Assembly: GCF_019075875.1 (NCBI RefSeq)
Contig: NZ_JAHOOZ010000003.1
Coordinates: 124,001 to 188,000, forward strand
From: Novosphingobium sp. G106
GTDB lineage: Bacteria > Pseudomonadota > Alphaproteobacteria > Sphingomonadales > Sphingomonadaceae
Reading direction: 5' to 3'
Length of the DNA stretch: 64,000 nucleotides
In this document: in pieces, positions 44,761 through 56,662 of the stretch
Position numbering within the stretch: position 1 is the stretch's first letter
Layout of the letters: every line of letters begins with the position of its first letter
Notes under the pieces: model-generated
The model's input: the letters and a program-made list of their open reading frames with translations, nothing else
Databases searched by the model: none
Told to the model about the DNA's origin: nothing
Made by a program: the position numbers and the translations under genes

Positions 44761-45814
44761 GCGCGCAGATCATCGCGCGTGATCGGGCCGGCGGCTAAGC
44801 CAAAGGTGCGCGTGAGGGCGCGCGCCTTTGGCCCGGCAGGTTGCAGATCGCTGGCATATGCTGCGAAACTGTTCCGATGCGCTGCTCGCCGCCGTAGAGA
44901 AGCGCTACAAGTTCGTCCGCGAGGTCGGACGATCGCTAGCGAACGATGTCACTCCGGTTGGGCCGTTGGAACAGCCGCGACAATCGGGATGTTCATTGCT
45001 GCACCCGACCATCAGCGACGAAGCCGAGCGCACTGCCACATGATGTTCGATGCAGTCGTCAGCTTGCGCGACAAAGGTTGGAGCATATCCGCAATCGCGT
45101 ACGAAACCGGTCGTGATCGCAAGACCATCCGTCAGTGGCTTCTCGACAAGCGGCCCGGAACCTGGGAACGCGCGTCTCGTCATCCAGCGATCGCTTTTGA
45201 AGCATATCTGCGCACGCGCTGGGACGAAGGCTGTCGAAACGCCGCCCAACTTTATCGCGAGGTGTGTGGTCGTGGCTATCACGGCGAAGCGCGAAGCTTC
45301 CGCCGCTGAATCAAGTCTCAGTTGCGCGACGGCTTGTCACAGCCTCCAACGCCTTTTGTCGCGCACTCACGCTGGAAACCGCCGTCGTCGCGCCAATCGG
45401 TCCGCTTCCTCACCGCGCCGAGCGAAACGCTCCGCAAGAACGACGCCCGGTTTGTCGATGCCGTGCGAGCCGCATCGCCCGTGATCGCCGAAGCGGCGGA
45501 CCTGGCACGGCGGTTCGACGACATCCTGGTAGGACGTAACGCCGCCGAGTTTGACCAGTGGCTCGCTCAGCTGCTGGGGAGCGCTATTGCCTCTTTGCGC
45601 GAGGCCTCCGGCGCGACATTGATACCGTACGCGCCGCATTGACGCTGCCTTGAAGCACCGGACCGGTCGAAGGAAAGATCAACAAGCTCAAGCTCATCAA
45701 GCGTTCCATGTACGGCCGGGCCGGACTCGACCTACTCTGTGCGCGGATCATGGCCTAATGCCTGCACCAAAATTGCGGGAGAACCCACATCTGGGGAGAA
45801 TTGCACGCTCACTG

Positions 45815-45975
45815 ACAGACGGGACGCTCGACCGAAAGCTGACGCTGCTTGCCCGGCCCAAGCTGCTGATCATAGACGAGTTGGGCTATCTGCCGCTCGA
45901 AGCAAACGCCGCCCACCTGTTCTTCCAGCTGGTATCGCGCGGCTACGAGAAGGGATCGATCTTGATCACCTTCAT
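45815..45975 (+). pseudogene. istB: IS21-family IstB, second half
   Basis: Reading GTLDRKLTLLARPKLLIIDELGYLPLEANAAHLFFQLVSRGYEKGSILITF, this is the Walker B (LLIIDELGYLP) and following region of IstB. It continues the fragment that ends at 43530 (AKAHRDG). It ends at 45975, where inverted IS3 sequence begins. Confidence 0.85.
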
Positions 45976-46820
45976 GCTGGTGAACTGCGAACCCTGGTGC
46001 GAGTGGATCAGGACACGGCTCTTCGGCTTGCGCCGCCAGACGGCCATGTGCAGAGCGTGTAGAAACATGTCGGCGGCCTGCCAGCTTTGCATCGACTAAC
46101 CCGCCACGCAGCGCGAGTAAAGGTCGAGCACGACAGCGAGATAAGCAAAGCCTTCCATGGTGCGGATATAGGTGATGTCCTTCACCCAAGTGCGATCGGC
46201 CTCCGCCACGTCGAACTGACGATCCAGGGTGTTCGCGGCCACGGCCGAGGCCCTGCCGCCCGAACTGCCCGGACGCCGCTTCTAGCCGATCTGCGCCTTT
46301 GTGCCGGCTAGACTGGTCGGTGGGTAACGCGGTTAGGACAACAGGTCTCGCCTTGATCGAGCAGGTCATCGTGCAATTTGCGGTAGCCATAGACCTTGCC
46401 GCTGTCGCTTGCCGGATCAACGCGGTCTGCCGGGCGTCTTTGCGAGATCGCTGGCTTAGTGCAGGCATAAAATCCGCTGGGCTGGATGCGGGGGCACCGA
46501 CACATCGTACGCAATCCAAACCGGTCGCGATCCTCGGCAACGATCGCGTATTTCACTTTGCATCCCTGGCGAACTACGCGGCCGCTTTTTTAGGATGTCG
46601 CGCTCCTCGGTAACCCGGGCCATCTCGCGCTTCAACTGGCGGATCTCGGCTCCTTGCCAGCTTCGCCCGTCACGACCTTCGAGATCCGCCGCTTCCAGGC
46701 ATACAGCGAGTGCGGGCTGCCCCCGAGCCGCTGCGATACCTCCGCTACCGGATAACCACGCTCGGTGTTCTGGGCCACCGCATCACGCTTGAACTACTCA
46801 CTGAAATTGGGCTTCCCCAT
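45976..46820 (-). pseudogene. IS3-family element with broken OrfA and OrfB
   Basis: OrfA starts at ATG 46820: MGKPNFSE, then TAG, FKRDAVAQNTERGYPVAEVSQRLGGSPHSLYAWKRRISK and, later, REMARVTEERDILKK. OrfB begins near 46556 (MKYAIVAEDRDRFGLRTMCRCPRIQPSGFYA), then [68 protein letters not shown] and SRVLIHSHQGSQFTSM, ending at 45976. At least four frame breaks and the loss of the C-terminus make it inactive. Confidence 0.85.
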
Positions 46821-46889
46821 CATCGCCTCCTGTCCTCAAAATTAGGATCGAAGGCGTCCAGAAATCTAGGGGCTATTCAGTCGCAAGCT

Positions 46890-48044
46890 CTAACTGTGCT
46901 CACTGATTGGCAGTGTGAGGCGGACTTCGGCTCCCCCCTCGGATCGATTTTGCGCGGCGACGCGGCCGCCGTGCGCTTCGACAATCGTCCGCACGATCGA
47001 GAGGCCCAGTCCCATCCCCGACTGTTTGGTGGTCGCGAAAGGGTCGAATACGCGTTGAAGAATGTCGGAAGGGATACCTCGGCCTGAGTCGACGACGCAA
47101 AGTTCGATCTCTCGATCGTTTACAGAGGCCTTGATCTCGATTGCGCAGGGAAGCGATCGTGCTGCATCGCAGGCGTTCTTAATCAGGTTGATCAGAACTT
47201 GCTGTATTTGGATTGGGTCGGCTTCAATCGGTGGAACATGATTGAGTTCCCATGCGACTGAGATGTGTTCTTGACCAGCGGTCGCCAGCAAAACCGCCTG
47301 ACCGACGACCTCGTGAACCGAAAGTTTTTGTTTATTAGTGGTCCGTCGCGAGAGCATAACTCTCAACCGCCGTATGATTTCGCCTGTCCGGTGCGTGGAC
47401 TCCAAGGCATTCCCGAGAGCATGGGTGAGGTCTTCCGAGGCGCCGTCGCGGCCTGCCATCCTCCTTGCCGCCGCCAAGTAATTGGCTGCCGCCCCGAGCG
47501 GCTGGTTCAATTCATGTGCCAAGGATGAGGCCATCGTCTCCATGGCGCTAGCACGCGAGACATGAATGAGTTCATTTCGTAGTGCGTTAAGCTTATCTTG
47601 AGCCAATTTCTCAGCAGTTATGTCTTGCTTCGTGCCAAAGATTCTAGTCGATTGACCGGCCTCCTGCTCCACGTCAGCGATAATTCTAATCCAGCGCTCC
47701 CCGTCATTGATTGTCTGGATTTGAGCGTCGAGGCAAAAGCCAGTTCCGTAAAAGATGGCCTCGGCACGGCGACGCTCTAACTCCACACGAGATCTGGGCT
47801 CGTAAAGTTTAACAATTTCTGAGCGGTCCAGCGCCCCCCCCCTTGGCATGCCAAACAAATCGTAAACCGTATCCGTCCACATCAACTCTTCTGTCAGTAA
47901 GTGGCATTCCCACACACCGATCCGAGCGAGATCGGAAATTCGCTCATACATTTTCTTGTAGTTTGGTGTGCTGGCGCCTAGATCAACCGTCGGGTTGCCG
48001 TCGGGATCTGAGCCGTTAACCGAAGTTCCCACCACTTTCAACAT
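46890..48044 (-). CDS. FixL-like PAS sensor histidine kinase
   Basis: The 384-residue soluble kinase has a PAS/PAC domain (about residues 30-145: YERISDLARIGVWECHLLTEELMWTDTVYDLFG...IFGTKQDITAEK). The HisKA helix carries phosphoacceptor H177 in SSLAHELNQPLGAAANYL. The HATPase domain has N (LINLIKNACDAA), G1 (CVVDSGRGIP), F (FDPFATTK) and G2 (GMGLGLSI) boxes. The LAHELNQPL box is typical of FixL/PAS kinases of alphaproteobacteria. No haem-binding or membrane segment is apparent. Its start is uncertain: ATG 48044 begins near the conserved part; ATG 48089 or a longer form reaching into IS91 sequence are alternatives. The only response regulator in the window is the FixJ-like protein at 41436. 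Confidence 0.88.
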   Translation of the reverse strand: MLKVVGTSVNGSDPDGNPTVDLGASTPNYKKMYERISDLARIGVWECHLLTEELMWTDTVYDLFGMPRGGALDRSEIVKLYEPRSRVELERRRAEAIFYGTGFCLDAQIQTINDGERWIRIIADVEQEAGQSTRIFGTKQDITAEKLAQDKLNALRNELIHVSRASAMETMASSLAHELNQPLGAAANYLAAARRMAGRDGASEDLTHALGNALESTHRTGEIIRRLRVMLSRRTTNKQKLSVHEVVGQAVLLATAGQEHISVAWELNHVPPIEADPIQIQQVLINLIKNACDAARSLPCAIEIKASVNDREIELCVVDSGRGIPSDILQRVFDPFATTKQSGMGLGLSIVRTIVEAHGGRVAAQNRSEGGAEVRLTLPISEHS

Positions 48045-48129
48045 CCGAAGGTTTTGCAGGGCGTCATAAGGTTGCGCGCACCACAACATTAGACCTAGTC
48101 TGAGCCGAGGTCCATACACCGGACCCCAT

Positions 48130-49602
48130 ATATCCCTTGATCCGCCACGGGACTGCCGGAGGCCATCTGGGTTAAGTAATGTAGACATAGTGCGCATCGA
48201 CCAGCATGGCATAGATTGTGCTTCAGCTTCTGCGTGCGGGGATGTTGCCGATGGGGCTCGAACACCCCACAATCAATCGCCGCGATGACCCTGTCCCGAA
48301 GGGCCTGTGAAAGCGTTCGCGCCATCCATGCTGGCGTCCTGCCACCAGTAGACAGCGTGTATCCCACCAGCGCGGGAAAGGGAATCTGGAGGGTCTGTGA
48401 GGTCGCGCGGCGGTGCGCGGGCAGGTCTGGGGGCGCCGGAGAGATGGCGCTCGGGGTGGCCGGAAGCACGGCTACTTGCAATGTTCCGGCGTTGTACTCG
48501 GGATGGAGGGCACCGCCAACACCTTGGTGGCGGGCTTGATGGGGGCCAATCCCGTGCGCAACGATGACACGAATGCGCTCATCGTTGTATCGGTCAGCAG
48601 CGACGCCGTAGTGATCCATAAGGGCTGCGATGGGCATTCATGACGTGCGGGCCATCGCCGTGCTCGCGGGAAAGCTGCGGTGATCCGCAAGGTGCCGCCA
48701 CAGCATGGGCAGACACCGGAGCAAGAACCGCCGGATGAACTCATGCGCATCGAGCGTTATGTCGCGGATGCATTGCCTTGGCGATCGTCCCGCCAGCGGA
48801 AGGTCACACTTGTATCGTCGGCGCGCACCAGTCGGCTGTTGGCGATGGCAACGCGGCGGGTATAGCGACCGAGATAGGCCAGTACATGTTCGGGCGAACT
48901 GAAGGGCGGCTTGGCGCAGGTAATCCAGCGCTTCTTGCGCGGCGCCCGGATCGTCTCGGCAGAGCATGCGGCATGGTGGAGTAACGCCAGATCGCCGAAG
49001 AATTGCAGCCATCCGGCGGCATGAGGGGGGCTTGCAACCGTTCGAGAAACAACCGCCGGAACTGTCGGGAGAGCACATGGACCGGCAGGAAGAACCGACG
49101 ACGGCAGGCAATCCAGCTGGCGCCATCAACGTATAGGCCGCCACCTGGCACCAGGCGGTGGATATGTGGATGATAGGTGAGCGTCTGTCCCCAAGTGTGA
49201 AGTATGGCGATGAAGCCGAGCCCGCCGCCCAGGTGCCGGGGATCGGGGGGCGATGGTCTTTAACGTCTCGGCGACGGCGTCGAACAGGATCGCGTAAATC
49301 TGCCGCTTGTTCTGATACGCGATCGCTGCGGCTTCTGCCGGCACGGTGAACACGACGTGAAAATAGGGCACCGGCAGCAGATCGGCCTTGCGGTCGGCGA
49401 GCCATTGCTCGCGTGCAGCTCTGGCACTTCGGGCAGTGGCGGTTCCGGCACAAGTTGTTTGCAACGCGGCTGTGCACGCAGTCTTAGCAGGCCTCGACAT
49501 GACCGCCGAGCGCTGCTGTTCGGCACAGCTCGATCGGCGACATGACGCGGCGCTCGACGCGGCCGAGATGGCCATCGTGAGCCTGGGCATAGGCAGGGCC
49601 AT
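48130..49602 (-). pseudogene. IS91-family transposase, heavily decayed
   Basis: Pieces in three minus-strand frames read in order. First come [11 protein letters not shown] (zinc-binding Cys cluster) and [54 protein letters not shown]. Next are LGGGLGFIAILHTWGQTLTYHPHIHRLVPGGGLYVDGASWIACRRRFFLPVHVLSRQFRRLFLERL (with the HIH motif), LAYLGRYTRRVAIANS, DEFIRRFLLRCLP and VCPCCGGTLRI. This is the Y2-type rolling-circle transposase of IS91 elements. At least five frame breaks are seen. Its left end runs up to the kinase start. Confidence 0.85.
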
Positions 49603-49675
49603 GGTGGCGGAAGATATCCGCCACCTCCAACGCCGAACGCATGACGCTGCCTCAGGCGGGCGGAACCACCTAGGG

Positions 49676-50476
49676 TCAAACGGTCGAGTGGGCTTTGTGC
49701 TGCGGCGATCGTTGTCGTGGCAACCTGCGTGTAGCGCGCCGTCGTCGACAGGCTCTTGTGCCCGAGCAGCACCTGGATGATGCGAATATCGACGCCGCTC
49801 TGGAGCAGATGGGTGGCAAAGCTGTGCCGCAGCGTGTGTACGCTGACCTTCTTGGCAATCCCGCCGCCTTCGTTGCGGACCGGCGAGTCGAATGCAGGAC
49901 GGTCACGTCGATCGGCCCATCGCCCCGTCCGGGAAACAACCAGTCGGCCGGGCGCATCAGGCGCCAGTGTGTGCGGGGGATGTCGAGCAGTTGGGCCGAC
50001 AGCATCACCGTGCGATCCTTGGCGCCCTTGCCGCGGCGGACCTGTATCAACATGCGGTCGCTGTCGATATTGCCCACCTTCTGCCTGACCGCCTCCGATA
50101 CGCGAAGTCCAGCGGCACAGGCAGTGGTCAGGGCAGCCCGCGCCTTCAGGGACGGCACTCCCTCGAGAAAATGAACCACCTTGTCGGGGCTCAAGATTGC
50201 CGGCAGCTTGAAAGGCGTCCGCGCATAGGCAATCCGCTCGGGCATCTCGCCTCGGTTCAGCGTCACGCCCTAGAAATAGCGCAACGCACGAACGGTATGG
50301 TTCAGCGACGGCCAGGATATACCCTGCGACACGAGATAGACCCAAAATGCGCGGACATCCTCAAGCCCAAGCCGATCCGGTGAGCGGCCGAAATGGCGGC
50401 TAAACTTTGTGACGGCGTGCAAATACGACCGCTGCGTCGCCGGGGACAGGTTGCGCAGCATCATATCGTCGATCAT
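49676..50476 (-). pseudogene. IS91-associated tyrosine recombinase, broken
   Basis: From ATG 50476 it reads [52 protein letters not shown]...RALRYF, then TAG (50270-50272). The same frame continues [40 protein letters not shown] (catalytic Arg) and [15 protein letters not shown]. After a frameshift near 49860 come [45 protein letters not shown] (HxxRH and catalytic Tyr). Such recombinases commonly precede the transposase in IS91-like elements. Two lesions inactivate it. Confidence 0.88.
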
Positions 50477-50589
50477 ACGGCGGGCTCACCGCTGGCGTGG
50501 TAGTATCTGCCATGGGATGTCTCCTGATCAGGGGTGGGTCTCAGCAATCAAACCTTCCCATCAGAAGGCCATTCCAGCCAATACCCGCC
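50477..50589. other. Junction between IS91-like element and IS3 remnant
   Basis: Just over 100 bases, probably holding the left end of the IS91-like element. No gene is supported. Confidence 0.3.
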
Positions 50590-50770
50590 TCTGCCGCGTC
50601 AGCGGGTTCGTTCAATCCCCACCGATTCAGTTCGTGTGGAAACCGCTCGAATTATGCGGCCATGGGGGGCGTAGGGCATGGCGTTGTCGTAGCTGTCGCC
50701 GGCACTACCCACCGATGGCTCGATGCCGGCTTCGGCAAGGCACTCGGTATACTTGTTCGAGACATCCTCG
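50590..50770 (-). pseudogene. IS3-family OrfB, C-terminal part (continues the piece at 52215)
   Basis: Minus-strand reading: EDVSNKYTECLAEAGIEPSVGSAGDSYDNAM, then a garbled end. YTExLAEAGIEPSVGSVGDSYDNA is the IS3 OrfB segment that directly follows [16 protein letters not shown]. The preceding half is found beyond the IS30 element, at 52215 onward. Confidence 0.82.
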
Positions 50771-53208
<2,438 letters not shown>

Positions 53209-53470
53209 CGTAGACCCTTCCTCTCAGGAGTTAGGGTCTCCGACAATCCCGGGGCGGTCCGCCGGGCCAACTTGCCGGGACCGCGACTCTTTTAGCCATT
53301 CAACCAAGCCCGGGAATACCGGATACCATGATACCGTACCTTTACTGGGGTCAACGTACAGGCTCATATCATTTACCTATCGTGCGCTATCTCACCCTAT
53401 TCAAACCATGCACCAATCGCCCCACGCAGACCCACCTGCTGACGGAGACAGCCATTGAAGGAGCATGGCC
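53209..53470. other. Region upstream of the 117-residue hypothetical gene
   Basis: No gene is supported. The left part is the outer end of the IS3 element; the right part probably contains the promoter of the gene at 53471. Confidence 0.3.
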
Positions 53471-53824
53471 ATGGACATTCACAATAGAGTTTCGAAATCT
53501 ATCATGGACGCTGGAATCCATGGTTCAAAGGACCTGGAGGCCGACGCGCATGTTGTTGCTCATGCCGCCATTGCGACGACGCTCAACTGGCTCGCCAATC
53601 CATCGGAGGCTATGCTCAAAATCGGTAAGGATGCCTCTTGTGACACCGATGCAAGACGGTGCAAAAGGGTCTGGTTAGCAATGCTCACGCAGGCGCTAAA
53701 AGAGGCCGGATTTAACGTGCCCCTCTACGGCATTCCTAATCAGGAAGATCCAGACCTCCGAATTTTCGAGCGTCCGCCTGCAGAATCGCTGTGGGCCAGG
53801 CTATTGAGTACCGTCAGAAGCTAG
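53471..53824 (+). CDS. Hypothetical protein (117 residues)
   Basis: The sequence MDIHNRVSKSIMDAGIHGSKDLEADAHVVAHAAIATTLNWLANPSEAMLKIGKDASCDTDARRCKRVWLAMLTQALKEAGFNVPLYG... is soluble and helical. AAGGAG at 53458-53463 is 7 bases from ATG 53471 but only 1 base from ATG 53465, so 53471 is chosen. It has normal codon use and is intact. It stands between IS debris and the kinase at 54128. I do not recognise a family. Confidence 0.6.
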   Translation: MDIHNRVSKSIMDAGIHGSKDLEADAHVVAHAAIATTLNWLANPSEAMLKIGKDASCDTDARRCKRVWLAMLTQALKEAGFNVPLYGIPNQEDPDLRIFERPPAESLWARLLSTVRS

Positions 53825-54127
53825 GGATGTCTCTTGTAACGCGGCTAGCTGGATAGTGATTGCGCGACAGGGCGGCTTGACGCGCGCCGGTTTCCACCAA
53901 CGATTGCCAAGCGCCTCCCGCGAAAAGCCAGACTATCAATCTTCAGCACAGGCGCTACCCTGATGAGGTCGGCTCCTGCCTCACATCGCAAGCGGGATGA
54001 GCGGAGGGTTTGCTAGGAAGGGATTTCCAGGCTGTTTCTATGCTCGTCAACCGACCGACACCTGCATCGCTTCCCCTGCACTCTAGATCGGGCGCAAAAA
54101 CTGACTACGACAAGACGGAGTGGTCCA
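53825..54127. other. Upstream region of the second sensor kinase
   Basis: Three hundred bases with no gene supported on either strand. It should carry the kinase promoter. Confidence 0.3.
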
Positions 54128-55711
54128 GTGTTTGAGCTCTGCACGGGAAAAAATGATCCCTGCGCTGCATTCGATAGAATGTTTCGCGCTCATGATTGGG
54201 CAAGATCTCCCATTGGACCTCGCGATGACTGGACTGGATCTCTGAAACGATCGGTCGAGTTTATTCTCGAAACCCGACAACCCATGTTTCTGGCGTGGGG
54301 AAAATCCCGAACGTGCATATTCAATGCCGCATCTGTATCTCTACTTGGAGAGGATTATGAGAAGGCGCTCGGGCAGCCAATTCACCACCTTTGGGCTGGC
54401 TTATGGTCGGAAATCGGCACCTTCTTCGACGAAGCGCTGAAGGGTAATAGCGGTCTGGTCGAGGACCTCGAGGTGCCAGTTTGCGAAAGTGGCTATTTTG
54501 TGCGCCGCTGGGTCACCTTTTCCTACAGTCCGGTCAGGGAAGACGGGAAGGTTGTCGGCGTCCTCTGTATTTGTAGCGACAGGACGGATAAGGTCCTGCT
54601 TAGCCGGCAGATCGAGCAGGAGAGAAACTCACTATACGAAGTGTTTGAAAAAGCGCCAGGCTTCGTTGCGATGACATCCGGTCCGGAACATCGGTTCACC
54701 TTAGCCAACGCTTCTTACCGCAAAATCGTTGGGGGACGAAATGTGCTCGGGCGCACGGTTGCCGAAGCACTACCCGAAATCGTCAAGCAAGGGTTCATTG
54801 AGGTGCTCGACAATGTCTTCCGCTCCGGAGAGCCTTTTGTAGCACACGGCATCCCCATCCGTTTGTTAAACCCCACCGGTTCAGAAGAAGATCGCTACAT
54901 TGACATCCTCTACGCGCCGAGGTTCGGCAAAAACGGCCGGATTATGGGAATTTTCTGCGAAGGCCATGACGTCACCGAACACGTGAAGGCCGATAAGATG
55001 ACACGCGTCCTTCAATCGGAACTAATCCACGCCTCCCGTTTCACCACCATGGGCAACATGGCGGCAACCCTCGCCCATGAAATTAATCAACCACTGGCCG
55101 CAATTTCTAACTTTACGGCTGCGGCACTTCGGTTCTTGGCCGATGAAAAGCTAGGAAACGCTGCCGCTGCCTTGAAGGAGATCGACGCTAACACCCACCG
55201 CGCCGGTCGAACGATACGATCGCTGAGAACGATGGTGTCCAAGAAGGCTGGTACAATTGAGGTATTTGAACTAGGCAGGATCTTAGCCGATGCCCTCGCA
55301 TTGGCGCGGCTTGCTTCACCCTCGGCGTCAGTAGCCTCAAACGTAGATCCTTCGATAGCAGTGGCTGGCGACCGCGTGCAAATCGAGCAGGTGCTCCTCA
55401 ACCTCCTACGTAACGCGTTCGAGGCCGTCGATGGCTACCAGACGCCGAGGATAGAAATCAACGCCTATTGCGACTCTAATGCTATAGTAATCACAGTCGC
55501 GGACAACGGACCGGGAATTCAGTGCCAGCCAATCGATTCAGTGTTCGATTCTTTTGTCACTACGAAAGCCGAAGGGCTGGGACTGGGGTTGTTCATTAGC
55601 CGCACGATAATCTTGGCCCACGGCGGACGACTGTGGGCGGAAAACCTGAGTAATGGCGGTGCTAGGTTTAACCTTCGCTTACCCTTAGTGGCTGATCGGA
55701 AATTAAGTTAA
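54128..55711 (+). CDS. Two-PAS sensor histidine kinase (FixL-like)
   Basis: The 527-residue soluble kinase starts at GTG 54128, with ATG at residue 18 as an alternative. The first PAS-like unit (residues about 10-160) begins AHDWARSPIGPRDDWTGSLK and is typical of a family of alphaproteobacterial kinases. The second PAS (about 165-290) ends GIFCEGHDVTEHVKADK. HisKA has H317 in AATLAHEINQPLAAISNF. HATPase has LLNLLRNAFEAVDG, ITVADNGPGIQ, FDSFVTTK and GLGLGLFISRTI. No membrane segment and no receiver domain. Like the kinase at 46890 it lacks an adjacent regulator. Confidence 0.9.
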   Translation: MFELCTGKNDPCAAFDRMFRAHDWARSPIGPRDDWTGSLKRSVEFILETRQPMFLAWGKSRTCIFNAASVSLLGEDYEKALGQPIHHLWAGLWSEIGTFFDEALKGNSGLVEDLEVPVCESGYFVRRWVTFSYSPVREDGKVVGVLCICSDRTDKVLLSRQIEQERNSLYEVFEKAPGFVAMTSGPEHRFTLANASYRKIVGGRNVLGRTVAEALPEIVKQGFIEVLDNVFRSGEPFVAHGIPIRLLNPTGSEEDRYIDILYAPRFGKNGRIMGIFCEGHDVTEHVKADKMTRVLQSELIHASRFTTMGNMAATLAHEINQPLAAISNFTAAALRFLADEKLGNAAAALKEIDANTHRAGRTIRSLRTMVSKKAGTIEVFELGRILADALALARLASPSASVASNVDPSIAVAGDRVQIEQVLLNLLRNAFEAVDGYQTPRIEINAYCDSNAIVITVADNGPGIQCQPIDSVFDSFVTTKAEGLGLGLFISRTIILAHGGRLWAENLSNGGARFNLRLPLVADRKLS

Positions 55712-55984
55712 GTTGTATCAGTGGGGTAGGTTGACAGCCTAATCTCTCGCGAATCCAATGCCCAGTGACGATTCTGGAGCCGCGCCTGCCGTAGCCATCC
55801 GGCGGTGGCCGCGGCACGGCTCTGATCAAGCGGTGATGGATCGCCGTGCTGGCTGCCAGTTCCATCTGTGGACATCCGGTAATCGCGGCGCGCGATGAGT
55901 CGCTGATAGTGTCGCGGTCCGGGTGACCGGCCGCCACTGAGTGGTCCGTGTTGATTGTTAGTGCATTGTCGCCTTGAAGCGCTT
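55712..55984. other. IS ends between the kinase and IS3 remnant
   Basis: This contains the 57-bp IS110 left-end copy (55867-55923) and the start of the 48-bp repeat. No gene is supported. One minus-strand frame (AAATAGWLRQARLQNRHWALDSREIRL) looks protein-like but is short. Confidence 0.35.
55867..55923 (-). repeat. 57-bp IS110 left-end sequence (inverted copy of 6762-6818)
   Basis: This is an exact reverse complement of the block at 6762-6818. The IS110 element it belonged to is otherwise absent. The sequence on the inner side differs from that at 6726-6761. Confidence 0.8.
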
Positions 55985-56023
55985 GGGGTTGGTGGTCCAG
56001 GTCCAGCATTAGCTTCCGACTTG
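55976..56023 (+). repeat. 48-bp direct repeat, copy 2 (other copy 37425-37472)
   Basis: Identical to 37425-37472, with different flanks (CATGGCC follows here, ATGCCG there). Confidence 0.85.
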
Positions 56024-56119
56024 CATGGCCCCGATCGGGGCCATGCAAAATCCTGATCCGGCAAGGTATTCAGCCGGGGTCAGATTGCCAAGAGCCATGT
56101 GAGGACGGCTCTCATTGTA
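55985..56119 (-). pseudogene. IS3-family OrfB, last part (continues the piece at 58754)
   Basis: Minus strand: YNESRPHMALGNLTPAEYLAGSGFC, then a short tail. YNESRPHxALGNLTPAE is the C-terminal motif of IS3 OrfB. The codons just before it (EAWRRDYN) are found at 58754 on the far side of the serine-recombinase element. Joining at TTGTA restores ...RRDYNESRPH in frame. Confidence 0.88.
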
Positions 56120-56140
56120 CAACACGACGACGGAACGCCC

Positions 56141-56464
56141 ACGGGACCGATGTTCGCGAGGTTCTCTATCAATGGCATCCTTGGGCGGGGTGCCAGGTTC
56201 ACATTCATGAGGTCGTTGAGCGCGCAGGCTCGGACATGTTCCGGTGTAGTATCGGCGGTTCGATATCGGAGCGCTGGCTTGAAGTTCCGGATTGGATGTT
56301 CGACCGCGGGGTTTGCGCCATGGTGCGCATCGACACCGTTCCCCATGTCGAAGTCGGTGCGCTGGCTAACCTGGTAAAGCTGCTGCGGGCGACGCGGCCC
56401 ATTTCGGCTCGACAGATTTCAGGTGCAGCATCGGGCTCTTACGACTCGCATCGGGGAGGCCTCC
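56141..56464 (+). CDS. Small protein upstream of the recombinase (DUF5372-like)
   Basis: The frame reads TDVREVLYQWHPWAGCQVHIHEVVERAGSDMFRCSIGGSISERWLEVPDWMFDRGVCAMVRIDTVPHVEVGALANLVKLLRA. The pattern V.YxWHPxxGxxVxIHE...WM.D is, as I recall it, that of a short family found upstream of serine recombinases. No ATG precedes the conserved part (a weak start such as TTG or CTG would be needed) and the frame remains open to 56655, overlapping the next gene. The real 5' and 3' limits are therefore uncertain; it may be frameshifted near its end. Its role is unknown, perhaps a directionality or accessory factor. Confidence 0.5.
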
Positions 56465-56662
56465 ATGCCGCGCAAGCCCATGACATTCCAGTTCGATCTG
56501 TTTTCCAGCCCTCCCGATTCCGGGGCGGCGCAGACGCCGCAGTGGCGGACGCTTCCGACGTCGACGCGCGAGAAGTTGATGCCGCTGATCGTGCGCCTGC
56601 TGCTCGATCACGCCAGCGGCGATCCCAGCACGGCCCGAGAGGAGATACACGATGATCTTTGA
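56465..56662 (+). CDS. 65-residue protein coupled to the serine recombinase
   Basis: [65 protein letters not shown]. The ATG at 56465 follows GGGGAGGCCTCC. The protein overlaps the recombinase start by 11 bp, which implies coupled translation. The Leu-rich helix ([16 protein letters not shown]) could bind DNA or the recombinase. No motif is recognised. Small partners of this kind often act as cofactors of large recombinases, but that is inference. Confidence 0.65.
   Translation: MPRKPMTFQFDLFSSPPDSGAAQTPQWRTLPTSTREKLMPLIVRLLLDHASGDPSTAREEIHDDL

Larger units (their letters stand above)
43637..45759 (+). pseudogene. ISL3-family transposase, multiply broken
   Basis: From ATG 43637: MPKHILPLIPRELLVEQVILDAERIVINCRSR, then CPSCRRASSRMHSRY with the zinc-finger cysteines, LPWQRRPVILCVHVRRLRC and RRCAQRIFAER. 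A frameshift comes near 43975, then VLDVDDWDWDWDWDWRKGQRGGTVLVDLE, where the DDW...K motif is expanded by a hexanucleotide repeat. After ECDTLAAWLN the gene is opened by IS200 (44244-44760). It resumes ARDRAGG, QVADRWHMLRNCSDALLAAVEKRY, SLRDKGWSISAIAYETGRDRKTIRQWL, HSRW and GPVEGKINKLKLIKRSMYGRAGLDLL, with TGA in place of a Trp near 45653. It ends at 45759. Confidence 0.85.
43541..45791 (+). mobile_element. ISL3-family insertion sequence inside istB
   Basis: 31-bp inverted repeats with three mismatches bound the element: left 43541-43571 (GATGTGGGTTCTCCCACAAT...) and right 45761-45791 (reverse complement GATGTGGGTTCTCCCGCAAT...). Inside is a broken ISL3 transposase, itself opened by an IS200/IS605 element. 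IstB sequence lies on both outer flanks. The similarity of the flanks extends a few bases beyond the repeats (CTCA / CTGG), so the exact termini may lie slightly further out. Confidence 0.75.
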
